A stretch of 64,000 bases of DNA from Pantoea sp. At-9b (GTDB lineage Bacteria > Pseudomonadota > Gammaproteobacteria > Enterobacterales > Enterobacteriaceae), in NCBI RefSeq assembly GCF_000175935.2, contig NC_014837.1:3162001-3226000 (forward strand). The letters are read 5' to 3'. Shown in pieces: positions 26,195-36,434 of the stretch; position 1 is the first letter of the stretch; each line of letters starts with the position of its first letter. The notes beneath the pieces are model-generated. The model saw nothing but the letters and a program-made list of their open reading frames with translations. It had not been told where the DNA came from and searched no databases. The translations under genes were made by a program, and so were the position numbers.

Positions 26195-27793
26195 TTAATG
26201 CGTCATAAGCCGGTAACGCTCACGCAGACGGTGGCGCAGCGCCATTGCCAGCAGATTGAGCGACAGGATAATTGCCACCAGCAACAAGGCAGTGGCATAA
26301 ACCAGCGGGCGGTCGGCGTCGATATTCGGGCTTTGAAACGCCAGATCGTAAATCTGAAAACCGAGGTGCATAAATTTGCGGTCAAGATGCAGATACGGGA
26401 ACACCGCGTCTACCGGCAGTTCCGGTACCATTTTCACCACCCCCACCAGCATCAATGGGGCCGTTTCCCCGGCAGCACGCGCCACCGCCAGGATCAAGCC
26501 CGTGAGCATCGCCGGAACCGCCAGTGGCAACACCACGCGCCACAGGGTTTCGGCCTGGGTTGCCCCCAGTGCCAGCGACCCCTGTCGCAGACTATCCGGG
26601 ATGCGCGATAATCCTTCTTCGGTAGCGACAATGACCACCGGCAGCGTCAACAACGCCAGCGTTAACGACGCCCATAACAATCCCGGCGTGCCAAAGGTTG
26701 GATTGGGCAGTGCACGTGAATAAAACAATTGGTCGATAGTGCCGCCAATCAACCAGACAAAAAAGCCAAGGCCAAACACGCCATAGACAATCGATGGCAC
26801 CCCCGCCAAATTGACCACCGCAATACGCACCAATCGGGTAAGCGCGTTGCGCCCGGCGTATTCATGTAACCAGAGAGCAGCCACCACACCGAGCGGCATG
26901 ACGATCACCGACATCAGCAGCACCATCAGCACGGTGCCAAAAATCGCCGGGAGTGCACCACTTTCACTCTCGCCTGCCGCCGGATTATTGCTGACAAATT
27001 GCCACAGCTGGCTGAGGAAGTGCTGCGCTTTCTGGCCGACACTCATGCTATTCGGATACCAGGCCGCGACAACCTGTGCCAGCGGAATCACATGGTCCTG
27101 CCCCTGAACATCACGCAACACCAGCACATCGCGCTGGCTTGCGGTTTGCAGCTGGCTCAGTTGATTCGCCAGGGCGTTAAAGCGCCGTTGCAATGCGGCG
27201 CTATTGGCATCGAATTCGGACTGGCGCAGTGCGCTGAATTCCCCTTTTCGTTGCTGTTCTTCCGCCTGTTGTTGCAGGTTTTCCAGCTGGGCATTGAGGC
27301 GCGCCATATCAATACGGCGAATCCGACTCGCCTGACGTAATTGGTCATGCACCGCTTCAAGCCGCTGTTGCAGCAGCGCATCACGATCGCGCGCTGTCAG
27401 CACTTCATTATCTTCACGCAGCTCGATAAACCAGCCGTAAGCATTCCCGCCACTGCGCCGTTGCAATACCATCACATCCGCTGGCTGACGGGTTTTAGCG
27501 GGTGTCTGGCTATCAATCACGCGGAAATCGGGAGGGGCAAAATCGCGGTTGCCGGTTTTCACCACATAACGCCAGCCGCTGCCGTGTTGCTGGCGTTGCA
27601 CGGTTTCGCCCAGCAGCATAACCGATTCCCCCTCAGGCGGCTGGAACTGGTATTGATCGACTGGCTGGGGCCAGAAGGCGCGCATTCCCTGCCAGGCCAG
27701 CAGGCCAATCAGCAAGGTAAAAGCCAACAGGCAGACAGCCACGGCACCGGCCGTCAGCCAGCGCCAGCGATCATTTTGGCGCATGACCCTCAT
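26195..27793 (-). CDS. pstA: Phosphate ABC permease PstA, long form
   Basis: This 532-residue protein is far longer than E. coli PstA (about 296). It has a first membrane helix (about residues 14-35), a large periplasmic insert (about 40-275) containing Gln- and Arg-rich coiled-coil sequence around 140-215, then the permease core with about five helices and the coupling loop [20 protein letters not shown]. Pseudomonas PstA has a similar extended form, as I recall. Its start overlaps the pstC stop as ATGA. The insert may sense or bind something outside the membrane; that is inference. Confidence 0.87.
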   Translation of the reverse strand: MRVMRQNDRWRWLTAGAVAVCLLAFTLLIGLLAWQGMRAFWPQPVDQYQFQPPEGESVMLLGETVQRQQHGSGWRYVVKTGNRDFAPPDFRVIDSQTPAKTRQPADVMVLQRRSGGNAYGWFIELREDNEVLTARDRDALLQQRLEAVHDQLRQASRIRRIDMARLNAQLENLQQQAEEQQRKGEFSALRQSEFDANSAALQRRFNALANQLSQLQTASQRDVLVLRDVQGQDHVIPLAQVVAAWYPNSMSVGQKAQHFLSQLWQFVSNNPAAGESESGALPAIFGTVLMVLLMSVIVMPLGVVAALWLHEYAGRNALTRLVRIAVVNLAGVPSIVYGVFGLGFFVWLIGGTIDQLFYSRALPNPTFGTPGLLWASLTLALLTLPVVIVATEEGLSRIPDSLRQGSLALGATQAETLWRVVLPLAVPAMLTGLILAVARAAGETAPLMLVGVVKMVPELPVDAVFPYLHLDRKFMHLGFQIYDLAFQSPNIDADRPLVYATALLLVAIILSLNLLAMALRHRLRERYRLMTH

Positions 27794-29871
27794 CCCTGCC
27801 CCTCATGCTGGCTGTAGCGCTGGCGCAGACGTTGACGAATCACCTCCGCCACCGTATTGATAATCAAGGTGAAAATCAGCAGGATCAGCGCGCTCAGGAA
27901 CAGAATGCGATAATGGGCGCTGCCTGCTGCCGCCTCTGGCATCTCAATGGCGATATTGGCGGACAGCGCGCGCAGCCCGGCAAATAACCCACCTTCGCTG
28001 ACCGGCGTGTTACCCGTCGCCATCAGGACAATCATGGTTTCGCCCAGCGCGCGGCCAAAACCGATCATCAATGCGGCGAAAATACCTGCTGATGCCCCCG
28101 GCAACACGACGCGTGTCAGGGTTTGCCACGGCGTCGCGCCCAATGCCAGCGAACCTTGCCCCAGCGAAACCGGTACGCTGAACAGGGCGTCCTCCGATAA
28201 GGTAAAAATCAACGGCACCAGCGCAAACCCCATCGCCAGCGCGGCCACCAGCAGGTTGCGTTGTTCATAATGGGCGAGACGTTCACCGATATTCGGCCAG
28301 AAGTGGGTTGGCAGCCATAACGTCAACAAGGTGACGACCAGTAATATCGGCAGCAATAGCAAAACTTCATAACCCGGTTGACGCCAGCGTGCGGGCAAAC
28401 CCGGGCTGAACAGGCCGCACAACAGTAAGGTTACTGCCAGCACCAGTGGCAGCAACAGCACGCCAATCAACGCATTGCTGATGTGGGGTGCCAGCCATAC
28501 CCCGGCAATCAAACCGATGACCACACTCGGTAGCGCCCCCATCATCTCAATGCCCGGTTTGACCCAGCGGCGCAGACCCGGCGTCATAAACCACGCGGTA
28601 TACATGGCCGCCGCCAGTGCCAGCGGTGTGGCAAACAGCAGCGCCAGACTGGCCGCTTTCAATGTGCCGATCACCAGCGGCATCAGGCTAAACTTCGCCT
28701 GATAACTATCCCCGGCAGCCGTGGATTGCCACACCCAGCCGGGTTGCGGATAGTTTTCGTACCAAATTTTTTGCCACAGGTTGCGCCAACTGAAATCCGG
28801 CCAGGGATCGTCAAGATGCAAGCGTTGCCATTGTCCCGCCCGCTCCACCAGCAGCGTATCGCCGCGTGGGGAGAAAGCGGCCGCCTGAATGCCCGGTGCC
28901 AGCTTGCGCGTGACAATCGGTCCCTGCTGTTTGCTGGCGAACAGGCTGACCTCGCCAGCGGTATTCAGGGTGGCAAATACGCGGCGCTGTGGCTCGGTGA
29001 CAATCAGGCTGGCACCCGCGCTGCTGTTAAAGGTCTGTATTTCGTGTAACCGCGGCCCCTGCGGCCCGGCAATGGCGAACCACTGGTTGACGCCGCGCGT
29101 ATCCTGAATCAATAAGGTACGGCCACCAGCCAGCAGATGCAGGCTTTGCGGTTTCTCCGTCAGGGTTTGTGTTTCGCGCAGTTGCGCACCGTCAGCCGTG
29201 ATTTGCCAGACGCGCAGCAAGCGGCCTTCGCTGGTATACAGCAGGCTGCCGTCGGGCGAGAGAAGTAACTGATCTGCCTGCTGCTGCGGCAGGGTAATCT
29301 GCCCCACGCTGTTTGATTTATCCAGCGTGAGCAGGATGATCCCGGCAGCGGTTTGCGCGGCAATTCGCCATTGGTTTTCTGCCAGCGTCGCCAGCGCCAT
29401 CTGCGACACGGCTCCCTGGGGGAGATGCAATGGACGGTCGCCGAGTGGCAAGCGCCATTCGCCGTTCACCGGCTGCATCAGCAACAGATCACCCTGCATA
29501 TTCAGCAACAGGCTGTGCTGGTCGGCGCTTGGCACCACCGCATCCGGTTTCCCCTGCAACGCCAGTGCTGGCCCGGCAGGTTGTCCATCCAGCGGAATAA
29601 AACGCGCTTCGTTACGGCTGATACGCCAACCGAGCTGCCCATCGCTGCCCAATGCCAGCACCGGGGCTTTGTCCCACAGCTGTTGGCTGGCCCCCGTTTG
29701 TATCCCTGGCGTGCTAAAAAGAGGTAGTACCACCCAGATTAACCAGAAGAACAGCAGTAACATCAGTAGCAGAATCCCCACGCCACAGGCGGTGACAATA
29801 CGCTTCACCCACCGGTCAACGGCACGGCGGCGGCTATCGCTAAAATGGACGGGAATGCTTGTTATGCTCAT
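27790..29871 (-). CDS. pstC: Phosphate ABC permease PstC, long form with periplasmic domain
   Basis: With the start at 29871 (MSITSIPVHFSDSRRR), this protein has 693 residues, more than twice E. coli PstC. A membrane helix near 28-50 is followed by about 350 residues of repeated short beta-type segments that look like a WD40/propeller fold (for example LLLSPDGSLLYTSEGRLLRVW and AAFSPRGDTLLVERAGQW). The permease core, with about six helices and the loop [20 protein letters not shown], comes last. The longer frame to 29985 runs into the ppk promoter region. No pstS is nearby, so the propeller may substitute for, or scaffold, a binding protein encoded elsewhere. Confidence 0.86.
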   Translation of the reverse strand: MSITSIPVHFSDSRRRAVDRWVKRIVTACGVGILLLMLLLFFWLIWVVLPLFSTPGIQTGASQQLWDKAPVLALGSDGQLGWRISRNEARFIPLDGQPAGPALALQGKPDAVVPSADQHSLLLNMQGDLLLMQPVNGEWRLPLGDRPLHLPQGAVSQMALATLAENQWRIAAQTAAGIILLTLDKSNSVGQITLPQQQADQLLLSPDGSLLYTSEGRLLRVWQITADGAQLRETQTLTEKPQSLHLLAGGRTLLIQDTRGVNQWFAIAGPQGPRLHEIQTFNSSAGASLIVTEPQRRVFATLNTAGEVSLFASKQQGPIVTRKLAPGIQAAAFSPRGDTLLVERAGQWQRLHLDDPWPDFSWRNLWQKIWYENYPQPGWVWQSTAAGDSYQAKFSLMPLVIGTLKAASLALLFATPLALAAAMYTAWFMTPGLRRWVKPGIEMMGALPSVVIGLIAGVWLAPHISNALIGVLLLPLVLAVTLLLCGLFSPGLPARWRQPGYEVLLLLPILLVVTLLTLWLPTHFWPNIGERLAHYEQRNLLVAALAMGFALVPLIFTLSEDALFSVPVSLGQGSLALGATPWQTLTRVVLPGASAGIFAALMIGFGRALGETMIVLMATGNTPVSEGGLFAGLRALSANIAIEMPEAAAGSAHYRILFLSALILLIFTLIINTVAEVIRQRLRQRYSQHEGQG

Positions 29872-30053
29872 GCAGCTCTGGGTTACGATCGTAGACAAGC
29901 CGCTATGTTGCCCGTAGCTGATTGATAAGACAACTGTTGGCGTTGGACAAGCCTGCCATACTCTCGCCATAATGGTGACGGACACTGAGCGAAACAGCGC
30001 GATGGCGCCTTTTCGCCGGACATCCCGTCCAGCAACAGCATCACGGAGTCAGA

Positions 30054-32114
30054 ATGGGTCAGGAAAAGCTGTATATAGAAAAAGAATTAAGCTGGTTATC
30101 GTTCAACGAACGCGTATTACAGGAAGCAGCGGACAAAAGTAATCCGCTGATTGAACGTATGCGCTTCCTCGGGATCTATTCGAACAACCTTGATGAATTT
30201 TATAAAGTTCGCTTTGCCGATTTAAAACGCCGCATTCTAATTGGGGAAGAACAAGGATCGCCCAGCACACCACGTCATCTGTTGAAGAAGATCCAGCAAC
30301 GGGTGCTGAAATCCGACCAGGAATTTGATGCACTGTACAACGATCTGCTGTTGGAAATGGCACGTAATCAGATCTTCCTGATCAACGAACGCCAACTGTC
30401 GCCCAACCAGCAGGTATGGCTGCGTTATTACTTTAAACATCAGTTGCGTCAGCACATCACGCCAATTCTGGTCAATCACGACACCGACTTAATCGAATTT
30501 CTGAAAGACGATTACACCTACCTGGCGGTAGAAATTATTCGTGGCGACGATAAACGCTACGCACTGCTGGAGATCCCATCCGATAAAGTGCCACGCTTCG
30601 TCAACCTGCCCGCTGAATCGCCGCGTCGCCGCAAGCCGATGATCCTGCTCGACAATATCCTGCGTTATTGCCTCGATGACATCTTTAAAGGCTTCTACGA
30701 CTATGATGCGCTCAACGCTTATTCAATGAAGATGACGCGTGATGCTGAGTACGATCTGGTCACGGAGATGGAATCCAGCCTGCTGGAACTGATGTCCTCC
30801 AGCCTGAAACAGCGCCTGAACGCCGAGCCGGTGCGTTTTGTCTATCAGCGTGATATGCCGGATGAGATGGTGGAGATGCTGCGCCATAAGCTTTCCATCA
30901 CCAACTATGATTCGGTGGTGCCGGGTGGCCGTTACCACAACTTTAAAGATTTTATCGGTTTCCCGAATGAGGGCAAAAGCAACCTGGAAAACCGCCCGTT
31001 GCCCCAGATCCGCCATATCGGTTTTGATGGCTTCCGCAATGGATTTGATGCGATTCGCAACCGCGATGTGCTGCTCTACTATCCCTATCATACGTTTGAG
31101 CACGTGCTGGAATTGCTGCGCCAGGCGTCCTTCGACCCGAGCGTGGTGGCGATCAAAATCAACATCTACCGCGTCGCCAAGAATTCACGCATCATGGATG
31201 CGATGATCCACGCGGCCTACAACGGCAAAAAAGTCACGGTGGTGGTGGAGTTGCAGGCACGCTTCGATGAAGAAGCCAACATCCACTGGGCGAAGCGTCT
31301 GACCGAAGCCGGAGTTCACGTTATCTTCTCTGCGCCCGGTCTGAAAATTCACGCCAAGCTGTTCCTGATCTCGCGCCGCGAAGGGGAAGAGATTGTGCGC
31401 TACGCCCATATCGGCACCGGTAACTTTAACGAGAAGACCGCGCGCATTTATACCGACTATTCTTTATTAACAGCGGATGCTCGCATCACCAACGAAGTAC
31501 GCCGGGTGTTTAACTTTATTGAAAACCCCTATCGTCCGGTGAGTTTCGACCATTTAATGGTCTCGCCGCAAAATTCGCGCAGCATGCTTTATCAATTGAT
31601 TGATAACGAAATTGCCAATGTGCAGCAGGGAATTGCAGCGAGCATTACGCTGAAAATTAATAACCTGGTGGATAACGGATTGGTGGATCGGTTGTATGCT
31701 GCTTCAGCGGCGGGGGTGAAAGTGAACCTGCTGGTGCGCGGCATGTGCTCGCTGATCCCCGATTTACCCGGTATCAGCGAAAATATTCGCGTGATCAGCA
31801 TCGTTGACCGCTACCTTGAGCACGACCGCGTCTATATTTTCGAAAACGGCGGCGATAAAAAAGTGTTCCTTTCCTCAGCGGACTGGATGACACGCAATAT
31901 CGATTACCGCATTGAAGTGGCCGTGTCGATCCTGGACCCGCGTCTGAAACAGCGCGTACTGGATATCATCGCCATCCTGTTTAGCGATACAGTTAAAGCC
32001 CGTATCGTCGACAAAGAACTGAGTAACCGTTACGTACCGCGCGGCAACCGCAGAAAAGTGCGCTCGCAGCTGGCGATTTACGATTACATCAAGCAACTGG
32101 AACAACCTGAATAA
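30054..32114 (+). CDS. ppk: Polyphosphate kinase 1
   Basis: PPK1 polymerises the gamma-phosphate of ATP into inorganic polyphosphate at the inner membrane. The 686-residue length matches E. coli (688). The N domain ([16 protein letters not shown]), head domain and two C-terminal phospholipase-D-like domains are present. The autophosphorylated His is in [13 protein letters not shown], and the second essential His is in [28 protein letters not shown] precedes the ATG. ppx follows after 5 bp. It is divergent from pstCAB, placing phosphate uptake and polyphosphate synthesis side by side. Confidence 0.98.
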   Translation: MGQEKLYIEKELSWLSFNERVLQEAADKSNPLIERMRFLGIYSNNLDEFYKVRFADLKRRILIGEEQGSPSTPRHLLKKIQQRVLKSDQEFDALYNDLLLEMARNQIFLINERQLSPNQQVWLRYYFKHQLRQHITPILVNHDTDLIEFLKDDYTYLAVEIIRGDDKRYALLEIPSDKVPRFVNLPAESPRRRKPMILLDNILRYCLDDIFKGFYDYDALNAYSMKMTRDAEYDLVTEMESSLLELMSSSLKQRLNAEPVRFVYQRDMPDEMVEMLRHKLSITNYDSVVPGGRYHNFKDFIGFPNEGKSNLENRPLPQIRHIGFDGFRNGFDAIRNRDVLLYYPYHTFEHVLELLRQASFDPSVVAIKINIYRVAKNSRIMDAMIHAAYNGKKVTVVVELQARFDEEANIHWAKRLTEAGVHVIFSAPGLKIHAKLFLISRREGEEIVRYAHIGTGNFNEKTARIYTDYSLLTADARITNEVRRVFNFIENPYRPVSFDHLMVSPQNSRSMLYQLIDNEIANVQQGIAASITLKINNLVDNGLVDRLYAASAAGVKVNLLVRGMCSLIPDLPGISENIRVISIVDRYLEHDRVYIFENGGDKKVFLSSADWMTRNIDYRIEVAVSILDPRLKQRVLDIIAILFSDTVKARIVDKELSNRYVPRGNRRKVRSQLAIYDYIKQLEQPE

Positions 32115-32119
32115 TTCCT

Positions 32120-33643
32120 ATGCCAATATCCCATAAGAGTACGCCGAAGCCTCAGGAGTTTGCGGCCATCGACCTTGGCTCCAACAGTTTCCATATGGTG
32201 ATTGCCCGCGTGGTCGATGGTGCCATGCAGGTGCTGGGACGCCTCAAACAACGCGTGCATCTGGCCGATGGGCTGGACGCGCAGAATCGCCTGAGCGAAG
32301 AGGCAATCCAGCGTGGGCTGAGTTGCCTGGCGTTGTTTGCTGAGCGCCTACAGGGATTCAGTCCGGCCAATGTGACCATCGTCGGGACGCATACGCTGCG
32401 TCAGGCCATCAATGCGGAAGAGTTTTTGCAACGGGCGGCCGATGTCATCCCCTACCCGATAGAGGTCATCTCCGGTAATGAGGAAGCACGTCTGATTTTT
32501 ATGGGCGTGGAACATACTCAACCGGAAAAAGGCCGCAAGCTGGTGATCGATATTGGCGGTGGATCGACCGAGCTGGTGATTGGTGAAGATTTCGAACCAC
32601 AGCTGGTCGAAAGCCGTCGTATGGGTTGCGTCAGTTTTGCGCAGCTTTACTTCCCGAAAGGTGAAATCTCGCCGGAAAACTTCCGGCGCGCGCGTCTGGC
32701 GGCAGCACAGAAGCTGGAAACGCTGTCATGGCAATATCGCCTGCATGGCTGGCAGTATGCGCTGGGCGCGTCGGGCACCATCAAGGCCGCCTGTGAAGTC
32801 CTGCTGGCGATGGGCGAGAAAGAGAAACTGATTACCCCGGAACGGCTGGACCAGCTGTACAGCGAGGTGATCAAGCATAAATCTTTTGCCGCACTAAGCC
32901 TGCCGGGTCTTTCGGAAGAGCGCAAAGTGGTGTTTGTTCCGGGTCTCGCCATTTTGTGTGGCGTGTTCGATGCGCTGGCGATTCGCGAGTTGCGCCTGTC
33001 TGATGGTGCGCTACGCGAAGGCGTGCTGTACGAAATGGAAGGCCGTTTCCGCCACCAGGATATTCGCAGCCGCACCGCCCAGAGCCTGGCAAATCACTAC
33101 GCCATCGATAGCGACCAGGCCCGTCGCGTGCTGGAAACCACCGAACAGCTCTATCTGCAATGGCTGGATCAGAACCCCAAACTGGCTAACCCGCAGCTTT
33201 CAGCCTTACTGAAATGGGCGGCGATGCTGCACGAGGTCGGGCTGACCATCAACCATAGCGGCATGCAACGTCACTCCGCCTATATCCTGCAAAACACCAA
33301 CATGCCGGGTTTTAACCAGGATCAACAGATGCTGCTGGCAATGCTGGTACGCTTCCACCGTAAAGCGGTGAAGATGGATGAGATGCCGCGCTTCACGTTG
33401 TTTAAGAAGAAGCAATTCTTACCGCTGGTCTTCCTGCTGCGCCTCGGCACCTTGCTGAATAATCAGCGCCAGGCCACGACGCGTCCGGATTCGCTCAAGC
33501 TGTCCACCGATGACGGTCACTGGACGCTGACCTTCCCGGCCGGATACTTCAGCCAGAACACCTTGGTGCAGTTGGATCTGGAGCGCGAGCAGAGCTACTG
33601 GAATGAAGTGACCGGCTGGAATCTGATTCTGCAAGAGGAGTAA
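32120..33643 (+). CDS. ppx: Exopolyphosphatase
   Basis: Ppx releases phosphate from polyphosphate ends and can also hydrolyse pppGpp in this family. The 507-residue protein has the actin-like phosphate loops [16 protein letters not shown] and [15 protein letters not shown], the catalytic Glu in [11 protein letters not shown], and a C-terminal HD-like domain ([20 protein letters not shown]). It lies 5 bp downstream of ppk in the conserved ppk-ppx operon. Length and sequence follow E. coli Ppx (513), with a shorter C terminus. Confidence 0.97.
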   Translation: MPISHKSTPKPQEFAAIDLGSNSFHMVIARVVDGAMQVLGRLKQRVHLADGLDAQNRLSEEAIQRGLSCLALFAERLQGFSPANVTIVGTHTLRQAINAEEFLQRAADVIPYPIEVISGNEEARLIFMGVEHTQPEKGRKLVIDIGGGSTELVIGEDFEPQLVESRRMGCVSFAQLYFPKGEISPENFRRARLAAAQKLETLSWQYRLHGWQYALGASGTIKAACEVLLAMGEKEKLITPERLDQLYSEVIKHKSFAALSLPGLSEERKVVFVPGLAILCGVFDALAIRELRLSDGALREGVLYEMEGRFRHQDIRSRTAQSLANHYAIDSDQARRVLETTEQLYLQWLDQNPKLANPQLSALLKWAAMLHEVGLTINHSGMQRHSAYILQNTNMPGFNQDQQMLLAMLVRFHRKAVKMDEMPRFTLFKKKQFLPLVFLLRLGTLLNNQRQATTRPDSLKLSTDDGHWTLTFPAGYFSQNTLVQLDLEREQSYWNEVTGWNLILQEE

Positions 33644-33655
33644 ACGCGGTTTACT

Positions 33656-34255
33656 ATGACCATTCGTCCTGACAATTACTTCGCGGAAAAATATGGCCTG
33701 ACGCCGCCGCATTCAGAAGTGCTGGAAGCGTTGCCCAAATTAACACCGGGCAACGCGCTGGATCTGGGTTGCGGCCAAGGCCGCAACAGCCTGTTTCTCA
33801 ATCAGCACGGTTTTGATGTGACCGGCTGGGACAGCAATCCGCAAAGCCTGGCGCGACTCCAGCAGATTATCCATGAGGAGCAGCTGCAAAATATTCGCGC
33901 GGAAGCCTGCGACCTGAATCAGGTACGCTTCAACGGCGAATATCAGCTGGTGCTGTCCACGGTGGTGATGATGTTCCTGCAACCGCAGACGATCCCGCAG
34001 TTGATTGCGGATATGCAGGCCAGCACAGTGAAATATGGCTATAACCTGATCGTCGCGGCCATGAGCACCGACGATTATCCCAATCCGCTGGATTTCCCCT
34101 TCACCTTCAAATCCGGGGAACTGAGCCATTACTATCGCAACTGGCATATCGTGAAATACAACGAGCATGTCGGTGAGCTGCATCGCCGTGATGAACAGGG
34201 CCAGCGCATCCGCTGCCGTTTCGCCACGCTGCTGGCGCAGAAAGCCAGTTACTAA
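33656..34255 (+). CDS. tehB: Tellurite methyltransferase TehB
   Basis: TehB is a SAM-dependent methyltransferase that methylates tellurite and selenite. The 199-residue product matches E. coli TehB (197) throughout: LDLGCGQGRNSLFL (SAM motif I), LSTVVMMFLQPQTIPQLI, GYNLIVAAMSTDDYP, VKYNEHVGELHRRD and RFATLLAQK. It starts 12 bp after ppx and could be read from the ppk-ppx transcript. Its usual partner tehA is absent here, so it acts alone or serves another methylation role. Confidence 0.93.
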   Translation: MTIRPDNYFAEKYGLTPPHSEVLEALPKLTPGNALDLGCGQGRNSLFLNQHGFDVTGWDSNPQSLARLQQIIHEEQLQNIRAEACDLNQVRFNGEYQLVLSTVVMMFLQPQTIPQLIADMQASTVKYGYNLIVAAMSTDDYPNPLDFPFTFKSGELSHYYRNWHIVKYNEHVGELHRRDEQGQRIRCRFATLLAQKASY

Positions 34256-34263
34256 CTTCCCCT

Positions 34264-34295
34264 GCGTAGCGACGCGATTAATCGCGCCGCTACGC
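34264..34295. repeat. GCGCGAT-type palindrome, single unit, copy 3
   Basis: GCGTAGCGACGCGATTAATC, continuing to GCGCCGCTACGC, is one imperfect 32-bp palindrome of the same family as the paired repeats at 4766, 20703 and 49199. It begins 9 bp after the tehB stop. Confidence 0.75.
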
Positions 34296-34410
34296 ATAGC
34301 GCCGATGTTTAACCTTTTCTGCTCATTTTTCACACAGCGATTGATTTACCGATCTAAGTATGACTAAATGTTGCAATCGCCCAGACGGGTATCGACAGGA
34401 AACTCCCCGC

Positions 34411-34596
34411 GTGAATAACGCTTTCCCCGCACGAAGACGTCCCAAAACCGGTTCGATGACACGCATTGTTTTGCTGATCAGTTTTTTTATTTTGGTTGGC
34501 CGTCTGATTTTCACCATCCCGGGTGCCATTGAGCATCATCAGCAGAAGAAAGTTACGTCCGACCCGGTGACACAAAGCAGTAACGACACGCGTTAA
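34411..34596 (+). CDS. yfgG: Small membrane protein YfgG
   Basis: This 61-residue single-span inner-membrane protein resembles E. coli YfgG: the segment MTRIVLLISFFILVGRLIF is nearly the same, and a charged HHQQKK tail follows. I prefer the GTG at 34411 with AGGA ten bases upstream, giving the E. coli length (63). The in-frame ATG at 34360 would add a 17-residue extension with no counterpart. YfgG has been linked to metal (nickel, cobalt) stress in E. coli. It lies in the same position between ppx and guaA as in E. coli. Confidence 0.75.
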   Translation: MNNAFPARRRPKTGSMTRIVLLISFFILVGRLIFTIPGAIEHHQQKKVTSDPVTQSSNDTR

Positions 34597-34715
34597 GGAA
34601 GTAGCGAGTCACTGCGCCTGCACATTGTCCCTTGTGACGATGATGCCTGTTACGTCCTGTTTACCCGTAACGCGCTACACTTCGACCTGATATCTACAGA
34701 CACAAAGGACGCGTT

Positions 34716-36149
34716 ATGTCTGCCACGCCCGCGCAACAACTGACTGAAACCCGCCATCGCATTCTTAACCTGCTGCTTACGCAACACGACCTCGTCGACG
34801 TCTTGCTGGATAAATCGGTTGATCTGCCGGCCAGCAAACTGAAGGAAGTCAGCGCATGGCGTCATCAGCTGGAAAGCGATTTGCAGATGCTGCACGCCGC
34901 CGATTTGGCCGATATCCTTGAGGCATTGCCGCAGGAGGAACGCCAGGCACTGTGGCGCTTAGTTCCCTGTGAACAACGTGGTCGGGTATTGGTAGAAGCG
35001 TCTGAAACGGTCTGGGCCAGTCTGACGGAAAGCATGACCGACCGAGAAATCCTGCGCGCTATTCAGCCGCTGGATATTGACGATCAGGCTTATCTGGCGC
35101 GTTACCTGCCACGTGATCTGACGGGGCGTCTGCTGACCACGCTTGATCCCAGCCAGCGCGCCCACGTACTCAGCGTGGTGGAGTTCGATCGCGATCGGGT
35201 TGGTCGCATTATGGATTTCAACATTCTGACGGTACGCGCCGACGTCACACTCGGCACCGTACAGCGCTTTCTGCGCCGCCGTCAGACCATGCCAGACGGC
35301 ACCGATAAGCTGTTTATCACCGATAAACGTAATCAGTTGCTGGGGGAACTGCCGCTCACCACCATTCTGCTCAACCCGCCAGAAACACGGGTAGACGCAG
35401 TGATGAATGCGCATCCGACCACCTTCCAGCTCAATGATAAAGCCGAAGACGCCGCTGGCGCGTTCGAACGTTATAACCTGATTTCCGCTGCCGTTACTGA
35501 TGCCAAAGGCAAACTGATTGGCCGCGTCATCGTCGAAGACGTCATTGACCTCGTCAATGAAGAGAATGAGAGCAATATCCGTAAAATGGGCGGTATCAGC
35601 CAGGAAGAGGATGTGTTCGCACCGGTACGCAAAGCGGTGAGCAAACGTTGGGCCTGGCTGGCGATTAACCTGTGTACCGCATTCGTCGCCTCCCGCGTTA
35701 TCGGCCTGTTTGAAGCGACCATTTCGCAGCTGGTGGCGTTGGCTACCCTGATGCCGATTGTCGCTGGCATTGGCGGCAACACCGGTAATCAAACCATCAC
35801 CATGATTGTGCGTGCGCTGGCCCTGCATCAGGTGGAGCCGGGCAACTTTTCCTTTCTGATTCTGCGTGAGTTAGGTGTTGCGCTGCTTAACGGCGTGTTC
35901 TGGGGCGGCATCATGGGCGCAGTGACCTGGATGATGTACGACAATTTGGCGCTGGGCGGTGTGATGATGTTAGCAATGGTGTTGAACCTGCTGCTGGCCG
36001 CGTTGATGGGGGTGTTGATCCCGCTGGTCATGACCAAGTTGAAGCGCGACCCGGCAGTCGGTTCCAGCGTGCTGATTACCGCCATTACCGATACCGGCGG
36101 TTTTTTTATTTTCCTTGGCCTCGCCACCCTGTTTTTGCTGCACACGTAA
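34716..36149 (+). CDS. mgtE: Magnesium transporter MgtE
   Basis: MgtE is a gated Mg2+ channel of the inner membrane. The 477-residue protein has an acidic N domain (about 20-135, ADLADILEALPQEERQALWR), two CBS domains (about 140-265, with RADVTLGTVQRFLRRR and HPTTFQLNDKAEDAAG), the plug helix, and five C-terminal membrane helices (about 290-475). The selectivity region is LMPIVAGIGGNTGNQT. CBS and N domains close the pore when cytoplasmic Mg2+ is high. Not present at this spot in E. coli, so it is an accessory gene here. Confidence 0.94.
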   Translation: MSATPAQQLTETRHRILNLLLTQHDLVDVLLDKSVDLPASKLKEVSAWRHQLESDLQMLHAADLADILEALPQEERQALWRLVPCEQRGRVLVEASETVWASLTESMTDREILRAIQPLDIDDQAYLARYLPRDLTGRLLTTLDPSQRAHVLSVVEFDRDRVGRIMDFNILTVRADVTLGTVQRFLRRRQTMPDGTDKLFITDKRNQLLGELPLTTILLNPPETRVDAVMNAHPTTFQLNDKAEDAAGAFERYNLISAAVTDAKGKLIGRVIVEDVIDLVNEENESNIRKMGGISQEEDVFAPVRKAVSKRWAWLAINLCTAFVASRVIGLFEATISQLVALATLMPIVAGIGGNTGNQTITMIVRALALHQVEPGNFSFLILRELGVALLNGVFWGGIMGAVTWMMYDNLALGGVMMLAMVLNLLLAALMGVLIPLVMTKLKRDPAVGSSVLITAITDTGGFFIFLGLATLFLLHT

Positions 36150-36226
36150 TTTCGCACAACCTAATGCGCAAGACCGCTGTCTGCCAGCTAGAATCAGCCG
36201 ATACCTTAACCTCGCTGGAGAATAAG

Positions 36227-36406
36227 ATGTTTAACGTGGATGATTTTGTGCAGTCGAAAACCGGTGGTCCGAAAATGTTAGTGCTGCGCGTTGATGGCGA
36301 TACCTTGTGGTGCGCCCGGGTCGATGATGCCAGCCAACAGGAAATCGAGGTTAAAGCCGACACCGTCAATCTCTATCACGAAGACGGTGACTTCGGCGTG
36401 TGTTGA
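36227..36406 (+). CDS. YodC-like DUF2158 small protein
   Basis: This 59-residue protein starts MFNVDDFVQSKTGGPKMLV and contains LWCARVDD, the pattern of the YodC/DUF2158 family, whose members are short SH3-like beta proteins of unknown role. CTGGAGAATAAG before the ATG at 36227 is the ribosome site; a longer frame from 36164 is unlikely. It follows mgtE by 77 bp on the same strand and is convergent with the next gene. Confidence 0.75.
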   Translation: MFNVDDFVQSKTGGPKMLVLRVDGDTLWCARVDDASQQEIEVKADTVNLYHEDGDFGVC

Positions 36407-36413
36407 GCGGACG

Positions 36414-36434
36414 CGCCGGGCGATTAACCCGGCG
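36414..36434. terminator. Hairpin between convergent genes
   Basis: CGCCGGG and CCCGGCG form a perfect 7-bp stem around a 7-base loop that contains the stop codon of the DUF3750 gene. There is no T-run, so it is at most a weak or Rho-assisted terminator. Confidence 0.3.
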
